A stretch of 64,000 nucleotides of DNA, taken from NCBI RefSeq assembly GCF_004346865.1, contig NZ_SMGR01000002.1:248001-312000 (forward strand). Direction: 5' to 3'. This stretch comes from Shimia isoporae (GTDB lineage Bacteria; Pseudomonadota; Alphaproteobacteria; Rhodobacterales; Rhodobacteraceae). A program made the translations under genes and the position numbers. How positions within the stretch are numbered: position 1 is the stretch's first letter; the number at the start of each line of letters is the position of its first letter. The notes under the pieces are model-generated. The model ran no database searches, was not told where the DNA came from, and saw only the letters and a program-made list of their open reading frames with translations. Below, piece after piece: positions 53,372-63,800 of the stretch.

Positions 53372-54526
53372 GTGAAAAAAATTTTGACAGGTTTGGTAGC
53401 GGTGGCACTTGTGGGAACGGCATGGGTCGTTACCTTTGGCCTCCCATTTGGTGGTACCTCTTCCCCGGAGGGCATATCGCAACCGCCAACCTCCGGCGCG
53501 CCTCAACCCCGCAACCCAGCCCGAATGGGTGGAAAAAAGACCATCGTCACGACCTTTGAGGTCAAAGCCGAGGCCTTCACCGATAGCTTTCGATCGGTTG
53601 GGACAGCCAAAGCCAAGGCCAACGTTATGGTGGAATCCGAAACGGCGGGACGGGTGACCGAGGTTCATTTTGGACCCAATCAGCTGATCCAAGCGGGCGC
53701 ACCCTTGGTCACAATCGAAGATCGCGTGGAACAGATCGCCTTGCGTTCAGCCAAGGCCAACCTTGCCGAAGCCCGCGCAACGCTTAAGCGGTATGACACA
53801 TTGAGAGAAGCTGGAAGCGGCGCTGTTTCTGCAGTGAGTGTAACTGAAGCAGGCACTCAGGTTGAAATCGCCGAGGCCGCCGTAGAGCGGGCGGAATACG
53901 ATCTGGATCTAAAAACGATACGCGCACCGATCTCAGGTACGCTCGGGCTCACTGATGTAGAACCGGGCATGTATTTAGGCCTGGCGTCTGAAATTGTGAA
54001 AATCACGGATCAAACGTATCTCTCCGTGGAATTCGGCCTTCCGGATCGCGCCTCTGGAATCGTACAGGTTGGTCAGACGGTTTGGTTGACAACTGGATCG
54101 CTGCCAGGTCGCGTATTTGAAGGAACTGTCGATGGCTTTGACGGACAGATTGACAGCACCACGCGCACCATAAAGGTGCGTGCGGGCATCGAAAATGCCC
54201 AAGGCTTGATGTTGCCTGGCATGGTGTTCAACGTCATTCTGGATGACCAAAACGCGCCGCTTCCGGTGGTACCCGCTAATGCGATCACCTGGAGCCGCCA
54301 AGGCGCCGCGGTGTGGACTGTCAAAAACGGGAAAGCCGAACCAGTGCTGGTCAGTATCCGGCACCGCGAGAACGATCGGGTTTGGCTGAACGGTGATCTG
54401 CCTGACGGGACATCGGTGATCGTCGAAGGCGTGCAGAAGGTGCGTCAAGGCGAAGAAGTGACAACGAAGGAGCTGGTTGATGCCCGTCGGAAGTCGCAAA
54501 CCAGTCAGGACGGGGACACAAACTGA
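53372..54526 (+). CDS. RND efflux membrane-fusion (periplasmic adaptor) protein
   Basis: 384 residues with an N-terminal membrane anchor (KKILTGLVAVALVGTAWVV). Lipoyl halves AGRVTEVHFGPNQLIQAGAPLVTIED and APISGTLGLTDVEPGMYLG flank a helical hairpin; beta-barrel and membrane-proximal domains follow. The start is GTG at 53372 with GGAG 7 nt upstream. Overlaps the RND gene by 1 nt (TGATG). No outer-membrane partner is adjacent. Confidence 0.92.
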   Translation: MKKILTGLVAVALVGTAWVVTFGLPFGGTSSPEGISQPPTSGAPQPRNPARMGGKKTIVTTFEVKAEAFTDSFRSVGTAKAKANVMVESETAGRVTEVHFGPNQLIQAGAPLVTIEDRVEQIALRSAKANLAEARATLKRYDTLREAGSGAVSAVSVTEAGTQVEIAEAAVERAEYDLDLKTIRAPISGTLGLTDVEPGMYLGLASEIVKITDQTYLSVEFGLPDRASGIVQVGQTVWLTTGSLPGRVFEGTVDGFDGQIDSTTRTIKVRAGIENAQGLMLPGMVFNVILDDQNAPLPVVPANAITWSRQGAAVWTVKNGKAEPVLVSIRHRENDRVWLNGDLPDGTSVIVEGVQKVRQGEEVTTKELVDARRKSQTSQDGDTN

Positions 54527-57500
54527 TGCCCCACCGCAAAATTCACACGGGCTTTGCCGACATCTTCGTCAAACGCCCGATACTTGCCATCGTTGTGAAC
54601 CTACTGATCGCCATCGCCGGCCTTGCCGCGCTGAACGGCGTCGAGGTGCGCGAAATGCCGAGCGTCGAACAACCTGTAATTTCCGTGCGTATCAATTGGG
54701 ACGGCGCTGCCCCGGAGACCGTGGACGCCGAAGTCACATCAGTCGTTGAGGACGCTCTCGCGCAGCTTGATGGTCTAAAAGCTGTGTCTGCCACTTCGTC
54801 TTATGGTTCCAGCCGTTTGACCATAGACTTGACGGAAAACACCGACATAGACACTGCGGCCAACGAGGTGCGTGAAATCATCTCTGCGACCGAACGACAA
54901 TTGCCAGACGGCATAGACGATCCGGTTGTGTCCAAAAACGACAGTGACAGTGATCCGATCATGCGGCTGGCGCTTCTCGGCAGCGCGCCTTTGGACGAAA
55001 TGACTCGGCTGGCGGACAACTTCATTTCAGACCGGCTGTCGACAATCGATGGCGTCGCCGAAGTACAGGTTTTGGGCGGGCAGGAAAACGAATTCCGAGT
55101 GCAGGTTTTTCTCACAGCACTCGTGGGACGTGGTCTGGATCTGAGCGACGTAGAAACGGCTTTGAAAACGCTTCGCATCGATACGGCAATGGGTGATCTT
55201 GAAAGCGGCAGTCAGTCCGTTTTGCTCCGCTCAGCCGATCCAGAGGTTACAGAGGAGGCAATCGGCGAACTGCGGATCGATGCGCACACCCGCGTCGGCG
55301 ACATTGCACTGATCGACTATACCGGTGCAGATGACGACATTTACGCACGTGTCGATGGTCAAACCGCGGTGAGCCTGAACATCGTGCGACAATCAATGTC
55401 CAATACGCTGACCATTTCACAAAACGTGCGGGCCGAACTGAGTAATATTCAGGCACAACTACCGGCTGGCATGCGGTTAGTCATCGTGGCGGATGATGGC
55501 CTTTTCGTTGAACGCTCCATCAACGAAGTAAGCACGACGATTGGCATCGCGGTTCTCATCGTGATCGCTGTAATCTTTGCCTTTTTACGCAGTTGGCGTG
55601 CCGTTCTCATTCCTGCGGTGACAATCCCGGTGTCCCTGACAGGTGCCATCGCCGCGATCTGGTTGGCCGGGTTTTCGGTCAACACGATCACCCTGCTGGC
55701 ACTGGTTTTGGCAACCGGTATGGTCGTGGATGACGCAATCGTTGTGGTTGAGAACATCGTCCGCAGGCGACATCAAGGCATGGGTGCATCGCTCGCAGCG
55801 GCGACCGGAACCAACGAGGTTTTCTTTGCGGTGATTTCGACGACAGCAACATTGGCTGCGGTGTTCATCCCGATTTCCTTTTTACCCGGACAGGCAGGTG
55901 GAATCTTCGCGGAGTTCGGTTTTGTGCTCGCGTTCTGCGTTATGTTGTCGTCATTTGTTGCGTTGACGCTCGCACCAATGATGGCCGCGAAACTCGATCC
56001 CGGGCGTGGCGGAGAACAGTTGAAAGATGCCGAGACGCCGCCCCGAGGTTTGGTCGCCGTGTATCAGCGTATTGTCAGTGCCGCCCTGAATGCACCTCTG
56101 CTGGCCATCGCAGCAGCGCTGGCTTTCGCCATCTTGTCATTCGGCACCTACGGCAACCTCACATCGGCCCTGACCCCGACAGAAGACCGAGGTGTATTCT
56201 TTATCCGGGGAAAAGGTCCCGCAGGAGCAAGTCTTGCCTTCACCGATGAGCAGATCACCAAAGTTGAAAGCATTTTGCAGCCGCATGTGGACAGCGGAGA
56301 AATCAATGCAGTGCAATCCATCATTGGCGCAGGAGGCAGTTCCAGTGCCTTTGTCGTCGTAAGCCTCGCTGACTGGGACGACCGCGACCGCAGCGCTCAG
56401 GAATTGCTTGCCGAGATCAACCCACAACTGATGCGAATACCCGGCATCTCGGTTTTTGCGATTTCGCCCAATAGCCTCGGTATTCGGGGTGCAGGTCGTG
56501 GATTGCAATTTGCCGTGGTGGGCAATGACTACAACAGTCTTGCTGAAGAAGGCGACGCTCTGGTCGCAGCGATGGAAGAAGACCCGACATTTTCAAACCC
56601 GACATTGTCCTACGACACAACGACGCCGCTGCTGTCGGTTGAAATCGACCGAGAAATGGCCACTGAACTTGGCCTTTCTCCCGCCAATATCGCCACCACA
56701 ATCAACACGCTCACGCAGGGACAAGTCGCGACCGAAGTATTTCTGGACGGCGAAGAAACCGACATTCGAATGGTACCAGGAGGAAAGCCGATCGAGGATC
56801 CGTCCGACATCGAAAATGTCTGGGCGAGAACAAACAAAGGGGACTTTGTGCCGCTTTCATCGGTTGTCACATTGACCCCGTCATCAACGGCATCATCGCT
56901 AGCACGCGAGGACCGCGCCCGTGCTGTACCGGGGGAGGCAAATCTTGGCGCTGGAGTGAGCTTGGGACAAGCCGCTCAGCGGGCAGAAGAACTGGCGGCC
57001 GAAGTTCTTTCAGACAGCGCGCGACTGATCTTTCGCGGTGAGGCCGCAACCCTGGAAGAGAGCCAGTCGGGCACCTTGCTGGTCTTCGGTATTGCACTTT
57101 TGGTGGTCTTGTTGGTGCTTTCCGCACAGTTCGAGAGTTTTGCGTCTGCGGCGGTTATCATGCTCACCGTCCCTTTTGGCCTTGGGGCCGCAGTCATGGC
57201 GATCTGGTTATCGGGTGGGACACTCAACTACTACAGCCAGATTGGACTGGTGATCCTAATCGGCATCATGGCCAAAAACGGCATACTCGTGGTGGAATTT
57301 GCCAACCAGCTTCGTGAACGCGGCCTTGATGTGGACACAGCCATTCGAGACGCAGTGCGAATGCGCCTGCGCCCTGTGATGATGACGGCGATCTCGACCG
57401 TTATGGGAGGTCTTCCGCTGGTGCTGGCCTCTGGAGCCGGGGCAGAAGCTCGCGAAGCCGTGGGCTGGGTAATCGTGGGCGGATTGGGGTTCGCCACGGT

Positions 57501-57618
57501 GTTTACCCTTTTTCTGATCCCTGTGTTTTATCGTCTGATTGCTCCCCTGGGAGGCATCCCAGGTGAAAACGCGCGCTTGCTGGAAGCCGAGACAACAGCA
57601 GCCCGCATGCGCACCTGA
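54526..57618 (+). CDS. RND family efflux pump, inner-membrane transporter
   Basis: 1030 residues with the AcrB/MexF layout: helix 1 after an N-terminal FVKRPILAIVVN, two large periplasmic loops, and helix 4 with the proton-relay aspartates (ATGMVVDDAIVVVENIVRR). The second half ends with GIMAKNGILVVEFANQLRERG. It is a tripartite multidrug exporter with the adaptor upstream. Substrate unknown. Confidence 0.94.
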   Translation: MPHRKIHTGFADIFVKRPILAIVVNLLIAIAGLAALNGVEVREMPSVEQPVISVRINWDGAAPETVDAEVTSVVEDALAQLDGLKAVSATSSYGSSRLTIDLTENTDIDTAANEVREIISATERQLPDGIDDPVVSKNDSDSDPIMRLALLGSAPLDEMTRLADNFISDRLSTIDGVAEVQVLGGQENEFRVQVFLTALVGRGLDLSDVETALKTLRIDTAMGDLESGSQSVLLRSADPEVTEEAIGELRIDAHTRVGDIALIDYTGADDDIYARVDGQTAVSLNIVRQSMSNTLTISQNVRAELSNIQAQLPAGMRLVIVADDGLFVERSINEVSTTIGIAVLIVIAVIFAFLRSWRAVLIPAVTIPVSLTGAIAAIWLAGFSVNTITLLALVLATGMVVDDAIVVVENIVRRRHQGMGASLAAATGTNEVFFAVISTTATLAAVFIPISFLPGQAGGIFAEFGFVLAFCVMLSSFVALTLAPMMAAKLDPGRGGEQLKDAETPPRGLVAVYQRIVSAALNAPLLAIAAALAFAILSFGTYGNLTSALTPTEDRGVFFIRGKGPAGASLAFTDEQITKVESILQPHVDSGEINAVQSIIGAGGSSSAFVVVSLADWDDRDRSAQELLAEINPQLMRIPGISVFAISPNSLGIRGAGRGLQFAVVGNDYNSLAEEGDALVAAMEEDPTFSNPTLSYDTTTPLLSVEIDREMATELGLSPANIATTINTLTQGQVATEVFLDGEETDIRMVPGGKPIEDPSDIENVWARTNKGDFVPLSSVVTLTPSSTASSLAREDRARAVPGEANLGAGVSLGQAAQRAEELAAEVLSDSARLIFRGEAATLEESQSGTLLVFGIALLVVLLVLSAQFESFASAAVIMLTVPFGLGAAVMAIWLSGGTLNYYSQIGLVILIGIMAKNGILVVEFANQLRERGLDVDTAIRDAVRMRLRPVMMTAISTVMGGLPLVLASGAGAEAREAVGWVIVGGLGFATVFTLFLIPVFYRLIAPLGGIPGENARLLEAETTAARMRT

Positions 57619-57633
57619 AGCGCGACGACTGCC

Positions 57634-60075
57634 TCAGGCCACGTCTGTCGCGGCTTCCTCTTTGGCAACCGCAAGTTCTCGCAGCGTTTTCCGAAGAAGG
57701 GAGAAAGAAACTGGTTTGCTCATGTGGGCGTTCATTCCCGCCTGAAGACAATTCGCCGTGTCCTGAGGCGTGGTGTGCGCCGTCAATCCGATGATCGTGC
57801 AAGGTTTTACCCGGCGCCCCACTTCCGCGCTGCGGATGGCGCGCGTTGCATCAAGCCCGTTCATCTCTGGCATTGCCACATCCATGAGCACCAAATCCGG
57901 CGCGAAGCTGCGGGTTTTGGCAACGGCTTGAACCCCGTTTTCGGCACTTTCAAAGGCAATGCCCTGGCGCTTCAGGAACAGTTCAATCAATAGCCGGTTT
58001 GTCTGGTTGTCATCTACGACCAGAACTTTGAGGTCGCCAAGATCGACTGCGTCTTCGTGCTGGCCGCCTTCGGCACGATCGCCAGACTCGGTGACATCAC
58101 GCCGCCCGGTTACTTCAAGCAAGGTGGCCCGCAGCATCTCGGGCGTTGACGGCCTCACAATCACGCGGTCGACACAGGTTTCAAGATGACTGCAGTCTTT
58201 CTTAAGCGCTCGCATCGGTTTGAGCGAAATTACGGTCGGAGCTTGTCCATCGTCCGACGCTTTGTTCGGGAAGCCGCCAGCATCCTGCACACTTGGCAAA
58301 AGGTCATGGTCAATCACCATCAGATCGACAGGCTGCTCACCATTGGATCCGGCAAGCTCGCGCAACCGCTGTGGGTCACTTTCCTCGATGACTTCAAGCC
58401 CCCATAGGCGCATTCTTTCGGCAACGATCTGCGCGCCGAGCGGATTGTGAAATGCCAACGCTGCCTTGAGACCGGCGAGCACAGTTTCTTGTGAAGCGAT
58501 TGGTGGTTCGTCAGAGGTTGCAGGCTGCAGGGGCACAGAGAAAGAGAACGTCGAGCCTGTCCCCAACTCCGAACGCACCCAGATGCGGCCACCCATCAAT
58601 TCGACGAAGCCTTTGGAAATCGCGAGGCCTAGACCTGTCCCCTCAACCGTCCGGCCGTATTGACCGCCCACTTGCGAAAATTCATCGAATACGGTCGCCA
58701 GACGGTCCTCTGGGATGCCGACACCTGTGTCACTCACGTCGACGCGCAGCCACTCCCGGCCCTCCGCGTCCAGTTCCCGCTTCGCCTCGATGAACACATG
58801 GCCTTTCTGGGTAAATTTGATGGCGTTGCCTACAAGATTAACCACCACCTGTTTCATTCGCAGCGCGTCGCCGGCAATCCTGTTTGGTAGGCTTGGATCA
58901 ACGCGCGCAAGCAAGGTGATGCCTGCTTCGCTTGCAAGCAGAGACAGCGTCTTGATTGGATCTTCCGTCAGATCGGACGTTTCAAATATTTCGTTTCGCA
59001 GCTCCATGCGCCCGCTGTCGATTTTGGAGAAATCAAGAATATCATTGATTATGGCCAAAAGAGATTTGCCGGACGATCGCACCGACGACAGCAATGTGCG
59101 CTGTTCATCCGATAGATCCGTATCCGCAAGCAATTCCGTCATCCCCAAAACGCCGTTCATCGGCGTACGGATTTCGTGGCTCATGCGAGCCACAAATTGG
59201 GTCTTGGCGGCCTCGGCCGATTCCGCCTGTCGCAGTGCGCTTTCAAGGGCTTGGTTCCGGTCTTCCACCGCATCACGCGAAAATCTCAGTTCGGTTTTTG
59301 TGTTTTCAAGTGCATCCATGCGATTGCGAAGACGTGCCAGCATCAAATTGAAAGACTTAGCCAGACTTTCGATTTCATCCCCGGTTTTGATTTCTATCTG
59401 CTGGTCTAAATCGCCTTCGGTCGCCCGTTGTGTCGCGGTTGTCAGTGTCCTTAGAGGAGCGGCAATGCGATGAGCTGAATAGGCCGCCAAGCATGCGCCA
59501 AAGATGAAGAACACCACACCCAGCGCGATATTTCGCGCTGCCGTTTGCAAAAGCAGTTGCGATTCGACGGACGTAAGATACGTCATCCGCACTACGCCAA
59601 GGTATTCTCCGCCATCGAGAATCGGGAACCCGACATCAAGATAACCGCTACGGCGTTCCTGTTCACGGGATCGGCTTTGATGCACCCGATGCGCCAATAC
59701 GTCGTGCACATTGACCATCTGATCCATGTTTCGGTTGTGCCGGTCCGGCACCAAAAGCACATTTGCTGCGCTCACAACACGAACTGAAGACAGGTTGGGA
59801 AGTGTGGCCCATTCGTCAAACACCAGACGAAGGTCATTGTGGCGTCCTTCGCGAATAAAAGGCGCAGAAATCTTAGTTAAAGCAGAGCCATAGGCCGTTA
59901 TGTCCTCGTCAAGGTGATGGCTGACATGGTCGATCTGGGCCATCGTGTTGATGTAAACTGCGCCTGAAACAAACAGGAACAAAAGGCCGGACAGCAACAG
60001 CGTCAAACGTTGCCGGAAACCAATTCTGCCTTTCATGGCCCCTTTGGGGTGCTTGGTCAAAAAAACTGCGCTCAT
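57634..60075 (-). CDS. Hybrid sensor histidine kinase with two receiver-like domains
   Basis: 813 residues from the ATG at 60075. Membrane helix about 20-42, a periplasmic sensor region, a second helix near 165-185, a HAMP domain ([33 protein letters not shown]), a HisKA H-box ([15 protein letters not shown]), HATPase ([31 protein letters not shown]), a degenerate receiver (MVIDHDLLP, no KP motif), and an intact C-terminal receiver ([28 protein letters not shown]). There is no Hpt domain. It converges on the RND gene; the partner regulator is not in the window. Confidence 0.9.
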   Translation of the reverse strand: MSAVFLTKHPKGAMKGRIGFRQRLTLLLSGLLFLFVSGAVYINTMAQIDHVSHHLDEDITAYGSALTKISAPFIREGRHNDLRLVFDEWATLPNLSSVRVVSAANVLLVPDRHNRNMDQMVNVHDVLAHRVHQSRSREQERRSGYLDVGFPILDGGEYLGVVRMTYLTSVESQLLLQTAARNIALGVVFFIFGACLAAYSAHRIAAPLRTLTTATQRATEGDLDQQIEIKTGDEIESLAKSFNLMLARLRNRMDALENTKTELRFSRDAVEDRNQALESALRQAESAEAAKTQFVARMSHEIRTPMNGVLGMTELLADTDLSDEQRTLLSSVRSSGKSLLAIINDILDFSKIDSGRMELRNEIFETSDLTEDPIKTLSLLASEAGITLLARVDPSLPNRIAGDALRMKQVVVNLVGNAIKFTQKGHVFIEAKRELDAEGREWLRVDVSDTGVGIPEDRLATVFDEFSQVGGQYGRTVEGTGLGLAISKGFVELMGGRIWVRSELGTGSTFSFSVPLQPATSDEPPIASQETVLAGLKAALAFHNPLGAQIVAERMRLWGLEVIEESDPQRLRELAGSNGEQPVDLMVIDHDLLPSVQDAGGFPNKASDDGQAPTVISLKPMRALKKDCSHLETCVDRVIVRPSTPEMLRATLLEVTGRRDVTESGDRAEGGQHEDAVDLGDLKVLVVDDNQTNRLLIELFLKRQGIAFESAENGVQAVAKTRSFAPDLVLMDVAMPEMNGLDATRAIRSAEVGRRVKPCTIIGLTAHTTPQDTANCLQAGMNAHMSKPVSFSLLRKTLRELAVAKEEAATDVA

Positions 60076-60245
60076 GGCACCACCTGGGTGATGCATGCCA
60101 GTCTGATCTCTTTGGCTATCTTGTTTCTGCTGTTCCCCACAGGTCCTCAACCTTCCAAATCCCATCAACCAGACCTCGCTATAAAGTCGGGGGATTTACA
60201 TTTGGTTAGTAAGGTCGCTTGGGGTTTACGGACCTTGCCGCAGGG

Positions 60246-60908
60246 TCACCGCAGAGTCGGACGTGGATTGGCCTGTGCATGGCCATAGATTTTGCGAATG
60301 CTCCATTCCACTGATTTGCGCATTGCGCGTCCAAGCGCGGTGTCAAATGCCTGCGCGATATCTAGCGTCTCGTCGCTTTGAGTTAGGACAACCTCTCCAA
60401 AGGAGTTCGAGCCGATGATGTGATCGCTGAAACTGTCGATGATCTTAAGGTTCAGGCGTACATGGATTTCCAGCGGCCCGTCTTTGTCTTCGCTGTTGGG
60501 CAAATTTGCCTGAAACTCGCGCACGTCTGTCACGATGATATAATCCGGCCGAAGTCCGACCGTTGACCTGCCCACAGCCGCCACTTTGCCGCTGTTTTCA
60601 AAGCTTTCAATCAACAGAGCCTGCACAATCAGCGGCGCTCGGTCCACCCAACGTACGCGGGGTAGATATTCCACCTGAAGCGGGGTTGGATGTACAGCAA
60701 TCTGGTCGGTGTCGACGGCTGCTGTCGCCGTCGGCTCTTCGATAACAATCTGCTGGCGCAGCCGCGGGAGCCCACTATCAAACGTGCTTTTTGGAGTCAG
60801 CGCGAAAAGATCGGTTGGTTGTGCAGCCCGATTGATCGTGCCCAGTCCAGCGCATCCACTCAACACAAGCGCTCCCAGAACCACAAAAAAGGGAAACAGG
60901 TGTCTCAT
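60246..60908 (-). CDS. ABC-type transport auxiliary lipoprotein (PqiC-like)
   Basis: 220 residues with a lipoprotein signal (lipobox ALVLSGCAG, Cys at 19). It resembles the ABC_trans_aux/PqiC family of outer-membrane-anchored partners of MCE transporters. Its ATG overlaps the stop of the MCE gene (ATGA), and it is the last gene of the operon. Confidence 0.88.
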   Translation of the reverse strand: MRHLFPFFVVLGALVLSGCAGLGTINRAAQPTDLFALTPKSTFDSGLPRLRQQIVIEEPTATAAVDTDQIAVHPTPLQVEYLPRVRWVDRAPLIVQALLIESFENSGKVAAVGRSTVGLRPDYIIVTDVREFQANLPNSEDKDGPLEIHVRLNLKIIDSFSDHIIGSNSFGEVVLTQSDETLDIAQAFDTALGRAMRKSVEWSIRKIYGHAQANPRPTLR

Positions 60909-62998
60909 CGACTGAACTCCGAACCTTGAGTGCCAAGCAGGAAGCGTGCGGGATCGCGTTCAATCCGGTCGACCAGCCGATCCAGATTGCCCACCAAATA
61001 GCGGCTTTCTTCAATAAATCTGAGGAATTGCGGCAAGCCAACCCGTAGGAAATCAGAGACCTGCCGCTGGTTGTCCTGCACGATCGTATCTACGGTTCCA
61101 ACAAGATTGGCAGCGGACTCCGACGCGCTCAGGACCTCGCTACTGGCCAATTGTATATCGTCCGAGACTTCCGTGACCATGCCTGCAAAGGCATCCACTG
61201 CACCGCGCACGTCGCTCACGATGGCATCTACATCCCCATCCAGAATTTCATTGGCAGCGGCAAAAGTCTGATCCGCGGTGGTCAGCGTTGTCTCCGCCGT
61301 TTCCATCGCCGAATAGATCGCAGCCAGCGTGTCGTTGGCATTCCGGAATGCTACCGTCGCGGTTTCAAGCGCTTCTCGGCCGTCTGCAGACAGAACATCA
61401 ACCGAGTCGCCCAAAGACACGATCACGTCACTGGCTCCCTTTGCGGCCGACCGCACATCACTCATCAAGGCTGGCAATTCTTCGTCAACCGACGCGTTGA
61501 TGGTTTCAAGCGCGGCTTTTGCTGCCTCAGCGGCGGCGGTCGCGTCTAATAGGAATGTGGTCGCGTCCCCTTCAACAAGCGTTGTGACGCTGTCTGCCGT
61601 GGTCGTGAGAGATGTCAGCATCTTGTCAGAGTTCTCCAGCGCGGATCTAAATCCGGCGAGAGTTTCTTCAGCTTGCTGCAACCGGGCTGTGGCCTCGACA
61701 ATCATCACTCCCGCGCTTTCGCCCAATTGTTGGGTTTCCTGCTGGATCGTCCCCAAGGTAGAGTTGGCCGTATCGATCAAGCCAGGCAACCGATCCTGGG
61801 CAATCGCCCGCGTTTCTGCCAACGTTGCTGTTGCTTCCTGTGCCAATGCTGCCACTTCTTCGCTCAATAGCTCTGTTGCGGTGTCGGCCGTGTCCTTTAC
61901 GGAGTTCAATGTTGCCGTTGCCGCGTCAGTCGCAACTTTGACAGACTCGATGGCCTGCTCCGTTTGCGCCACACGCTGTTGGAACGCTTCCCCTACTGTT
62001 TCGTACCTTTGCATCAAGGAGGTCGCAGACTCGCTGACGGCGCTGACTTCCGTCTCGAGTGTTTTCGCAGTGCTTTCGATCTGATCGACAAAGCCGGGCA
62101 GACGTTCGGAAATCAATCCGTTGGCTGCGTCAAAGGCCGCAATCGCCGAAGGCTCCACGGTTTGCAGAATAGTATCCAGCGCGGTCGCCGCATCGGCGCC
62201 ACGGGCAACCAGCTCTTTGAGCTCGCCGGTTACCAGCTCATTGGCGGTATCAAACGCAGTGCGCGCACTGTCCAGCGTGCCCTGAGTACGATCAGCTGCT
62301 CCCCGAATGGAGACGAGCGTATCCGTCGCTTCGTTCAATGTGATTTCCGCAGTATCAGACAACCCTTCGAGTGTGTCCGTGAAATCAGCGATTTCGCGTG
62401 CAGCCGAGCCTAGATCTGCAGATAGACCTTCGAAATCTTCCAAGGTGCGATCAAGCTTGCCGGACGCGGACGCCAAATTGCTCAACAGTTCAGAAACCGA
62501 TTCTTTGTTGTCATCACTGACCACACTGCGGACATCTTCCAGCAGCGAGATTGCTTCTTCGAGCAACTCGGGAGCGCCTTCCATCAAAGTTTGGAAAGTG
62601 CTCCGCTCAGAAGTGATTTCACCACCGGAACCAAGCAGCGCCGCGTCAGGAGAACCACCTGACAACGCAACAAAACTCACACCAGTTACACCGAGCGAAT
62701 TGAGTTGCGCTATTGTGTCTGTCTTGATCGGCGTGTCTGCATCTACTTCAAGCCGGACGCGCACCAGAGAGGGGTTTTCGTTATCCAATTGAAGGTCGAC
62801 GACCTGCCCAACCGGCAATCCGTTGTAGCGCACGTCTCCGGCCATCCCGAGGCCGGAAACATTCTCGAATGTGACTTCGTAGTACGCGAACCGCCGATCG
62901 ACATCGAGCTTCGCCAACCACAAGAGGAAGGCAAACGATCCAATCAGGCCAAGGAGGGCAAAAAGCCCGATCAGCACATAGTTGGCCCGCGTTTCCAT
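60905..62998 (-). CDS. MlaD/MCE-domain protein with long periodic helical tail
   Basis: 697 residues. An N-terminal membrane anchor (NYVLIGLFALLGLIGSFAFLLWLA) and one MCE domain (about 36-118; VSGLGMAGDVRYNGLPVGQV, then LNSLGVTGVSFVALSGG) are followed by about 550 residues of Ala/Thr/Glu-rich helix. An ELP/RLP motif recurs at residues 301, 405 and 509, exactly 104 apart. It probably forms a hexameric MCE ring whose helical tails make a lipid tunnel across the periplasm. Its ATG at 62998 overlaps the ATPase stop by 1 nt. Confidence 0.9.
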   Translation of the reverse strand: METRANYVLIGLFALLGLIGSFAFLLWLAKLDVDRRFAYYEVTFENVSGLGMAGDVRYNGLPVGQVVDLQLDNENPSLVRVRLEVDADTPIKTDTIAQLNSLGVTGVSFVALSGGSPDAALLGSGGEITSERSTFQTLMEGAPELLEEAISLLEDVRSVVSDDNKESVSELLSNLASASGKLDRTLEDFEGLSADLGSAAREIADFTDTLEGLSDTAEITLNEATDTLVSIRGAADRTQGTLDSARTAFDTANELVTGELKELVARGADAATALDTILQTVEPSAIAAFDAANGLISERLPGFVDQIESTAKTLETEVSAVSESATSLMQRYETVGEAFQQRVAQTEQAIESVKVATDAATATLNSVKDTADTATELLSEEVAALAQEATATLAETRAIAQDRLPGLIDTANSTLGTIQQETQQLGESAGVMIVEATARLQQAEETLAGFRSALENSDKMLTSLTTTADSVTTLVEGDATTFLLDATAAAEAAKAALETINASVDEELPALMSDVRSAAKGASDVIVSLGDSVDVLSADGREALETATVAFRNANDTLAAIYSAMETAETTLTTADQTFAAANEILDGDVDAIVSDVRGAVDAFAGMVTEVSDDIQLASSEVLSASESAANLVGTVDTIVQDNQRQVSDFLRVGLPQFLRFIEESRYLVGNLDRLVDRIERDPARFLLGTQGSEFSR

Positions 62999-63798
62999 TA
63001 CCCTGCCCCTGTCTGGCCAGTTTTCTGGCCCTTCACCTGTGCCGCTCTCGCTCGCGGTCCGGTGAAATATTCCTGTACCCAAGGATGATCCACATCTGTC
63101 ATCCCTTCAATCGGACCTTCCACCAATACCCGCTTCTCGGCAAGCACGGCGATACGGTCACAGATCGCGTAAAGGCTGTCCAGATCATGTGTGACCATAA
63201 AAACCGTCAAGCCCAGAGCCCGCTGCAATTCACCAATCAGCTCGTCATATGCGGCGGCGCCGATAGGATCGAGACCCGCCGTAGGCTCATCCAAAAAGAC
63301 AATCTGCGGATCAAGCGCCAAAGCGCGTGCAAGCGCTGCGCGTTTGCGCATGCCTCCGGACAGTTCCGACGGAAGTTTTCCACAAGCCAGCGGCGGCAGA
63401 CCGACCATCGAGATTTTCAGTTCACCCAGCGACTTCATCAAGGCAGGGCTGAGATCCAGATGCTCTCGCATAGGTGCGATCACGTTGTTCAATACACTGA
63501 GCGAAGAAAACAAGGCCCCGTCCTGAAAGGCCACACCCCAGCGCGTTTCCACTTCGCGGCGCTCGTCATCCGGCGCCCTCAGCACATCAACGCCCAGCAC
63601 TTCGATGCTGCCAGCGGCCGGCCTGTTCAAACCGACAATCGTGCGCAACAACACCGACTTGCCGGTTCCGGAGCCTCCGACAATGCCAAGTACTTCGCCG
63701 CGCCACACATCCAGATCCAGATTGTCATGCACAACCTGACGGCCAAACTGGTTTCGCAAGCCCCGGACCTTGATCACTGCTTCCCGTTGCGTGGCCAT
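62998..63798 (-). CDS. MlaF-type ABC transporter ATP-binding protein
   Basis: 266 residues. Walker A GGSGTGKSVL, signature LSGGMRKRAALARAL, Walker B IVFLDEPTAGLDP, and H-loop MVTHDLDSLY. MlaF-like ATPases energise lipid movement with MlaE and MlaD. The ATG at 63798 has GGGGA 7 nt upstream. Overlaps the MCE gene start by 1 nt (TAATG). Confidence 0.92.
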   Translation of the reverse strand: MATQREAVIKVRGLRNQFGRQVVHDNLDLDVWRGEVLGIVGGSGTGKSVLLRTIVGLNRPAAGSIEVLGVDVLRAPDDERREVETRWGVAFQDGALFSSLSVLNNVIAPMREHLDLSPALMKSLGELKISMVGLPPLACGKLPSELSGGMRKRAALARALALDPQIVFLDEPTAGLDPIGAAAYDELIGELQRALGLTVFMVTHDLDSLYAICDRIAVLAEKRVLVEGPIEGMTDVDHPWVQEYFTGPRARAAQVKGQKTGQTGAG

Positions 63799-63800
63799 TC

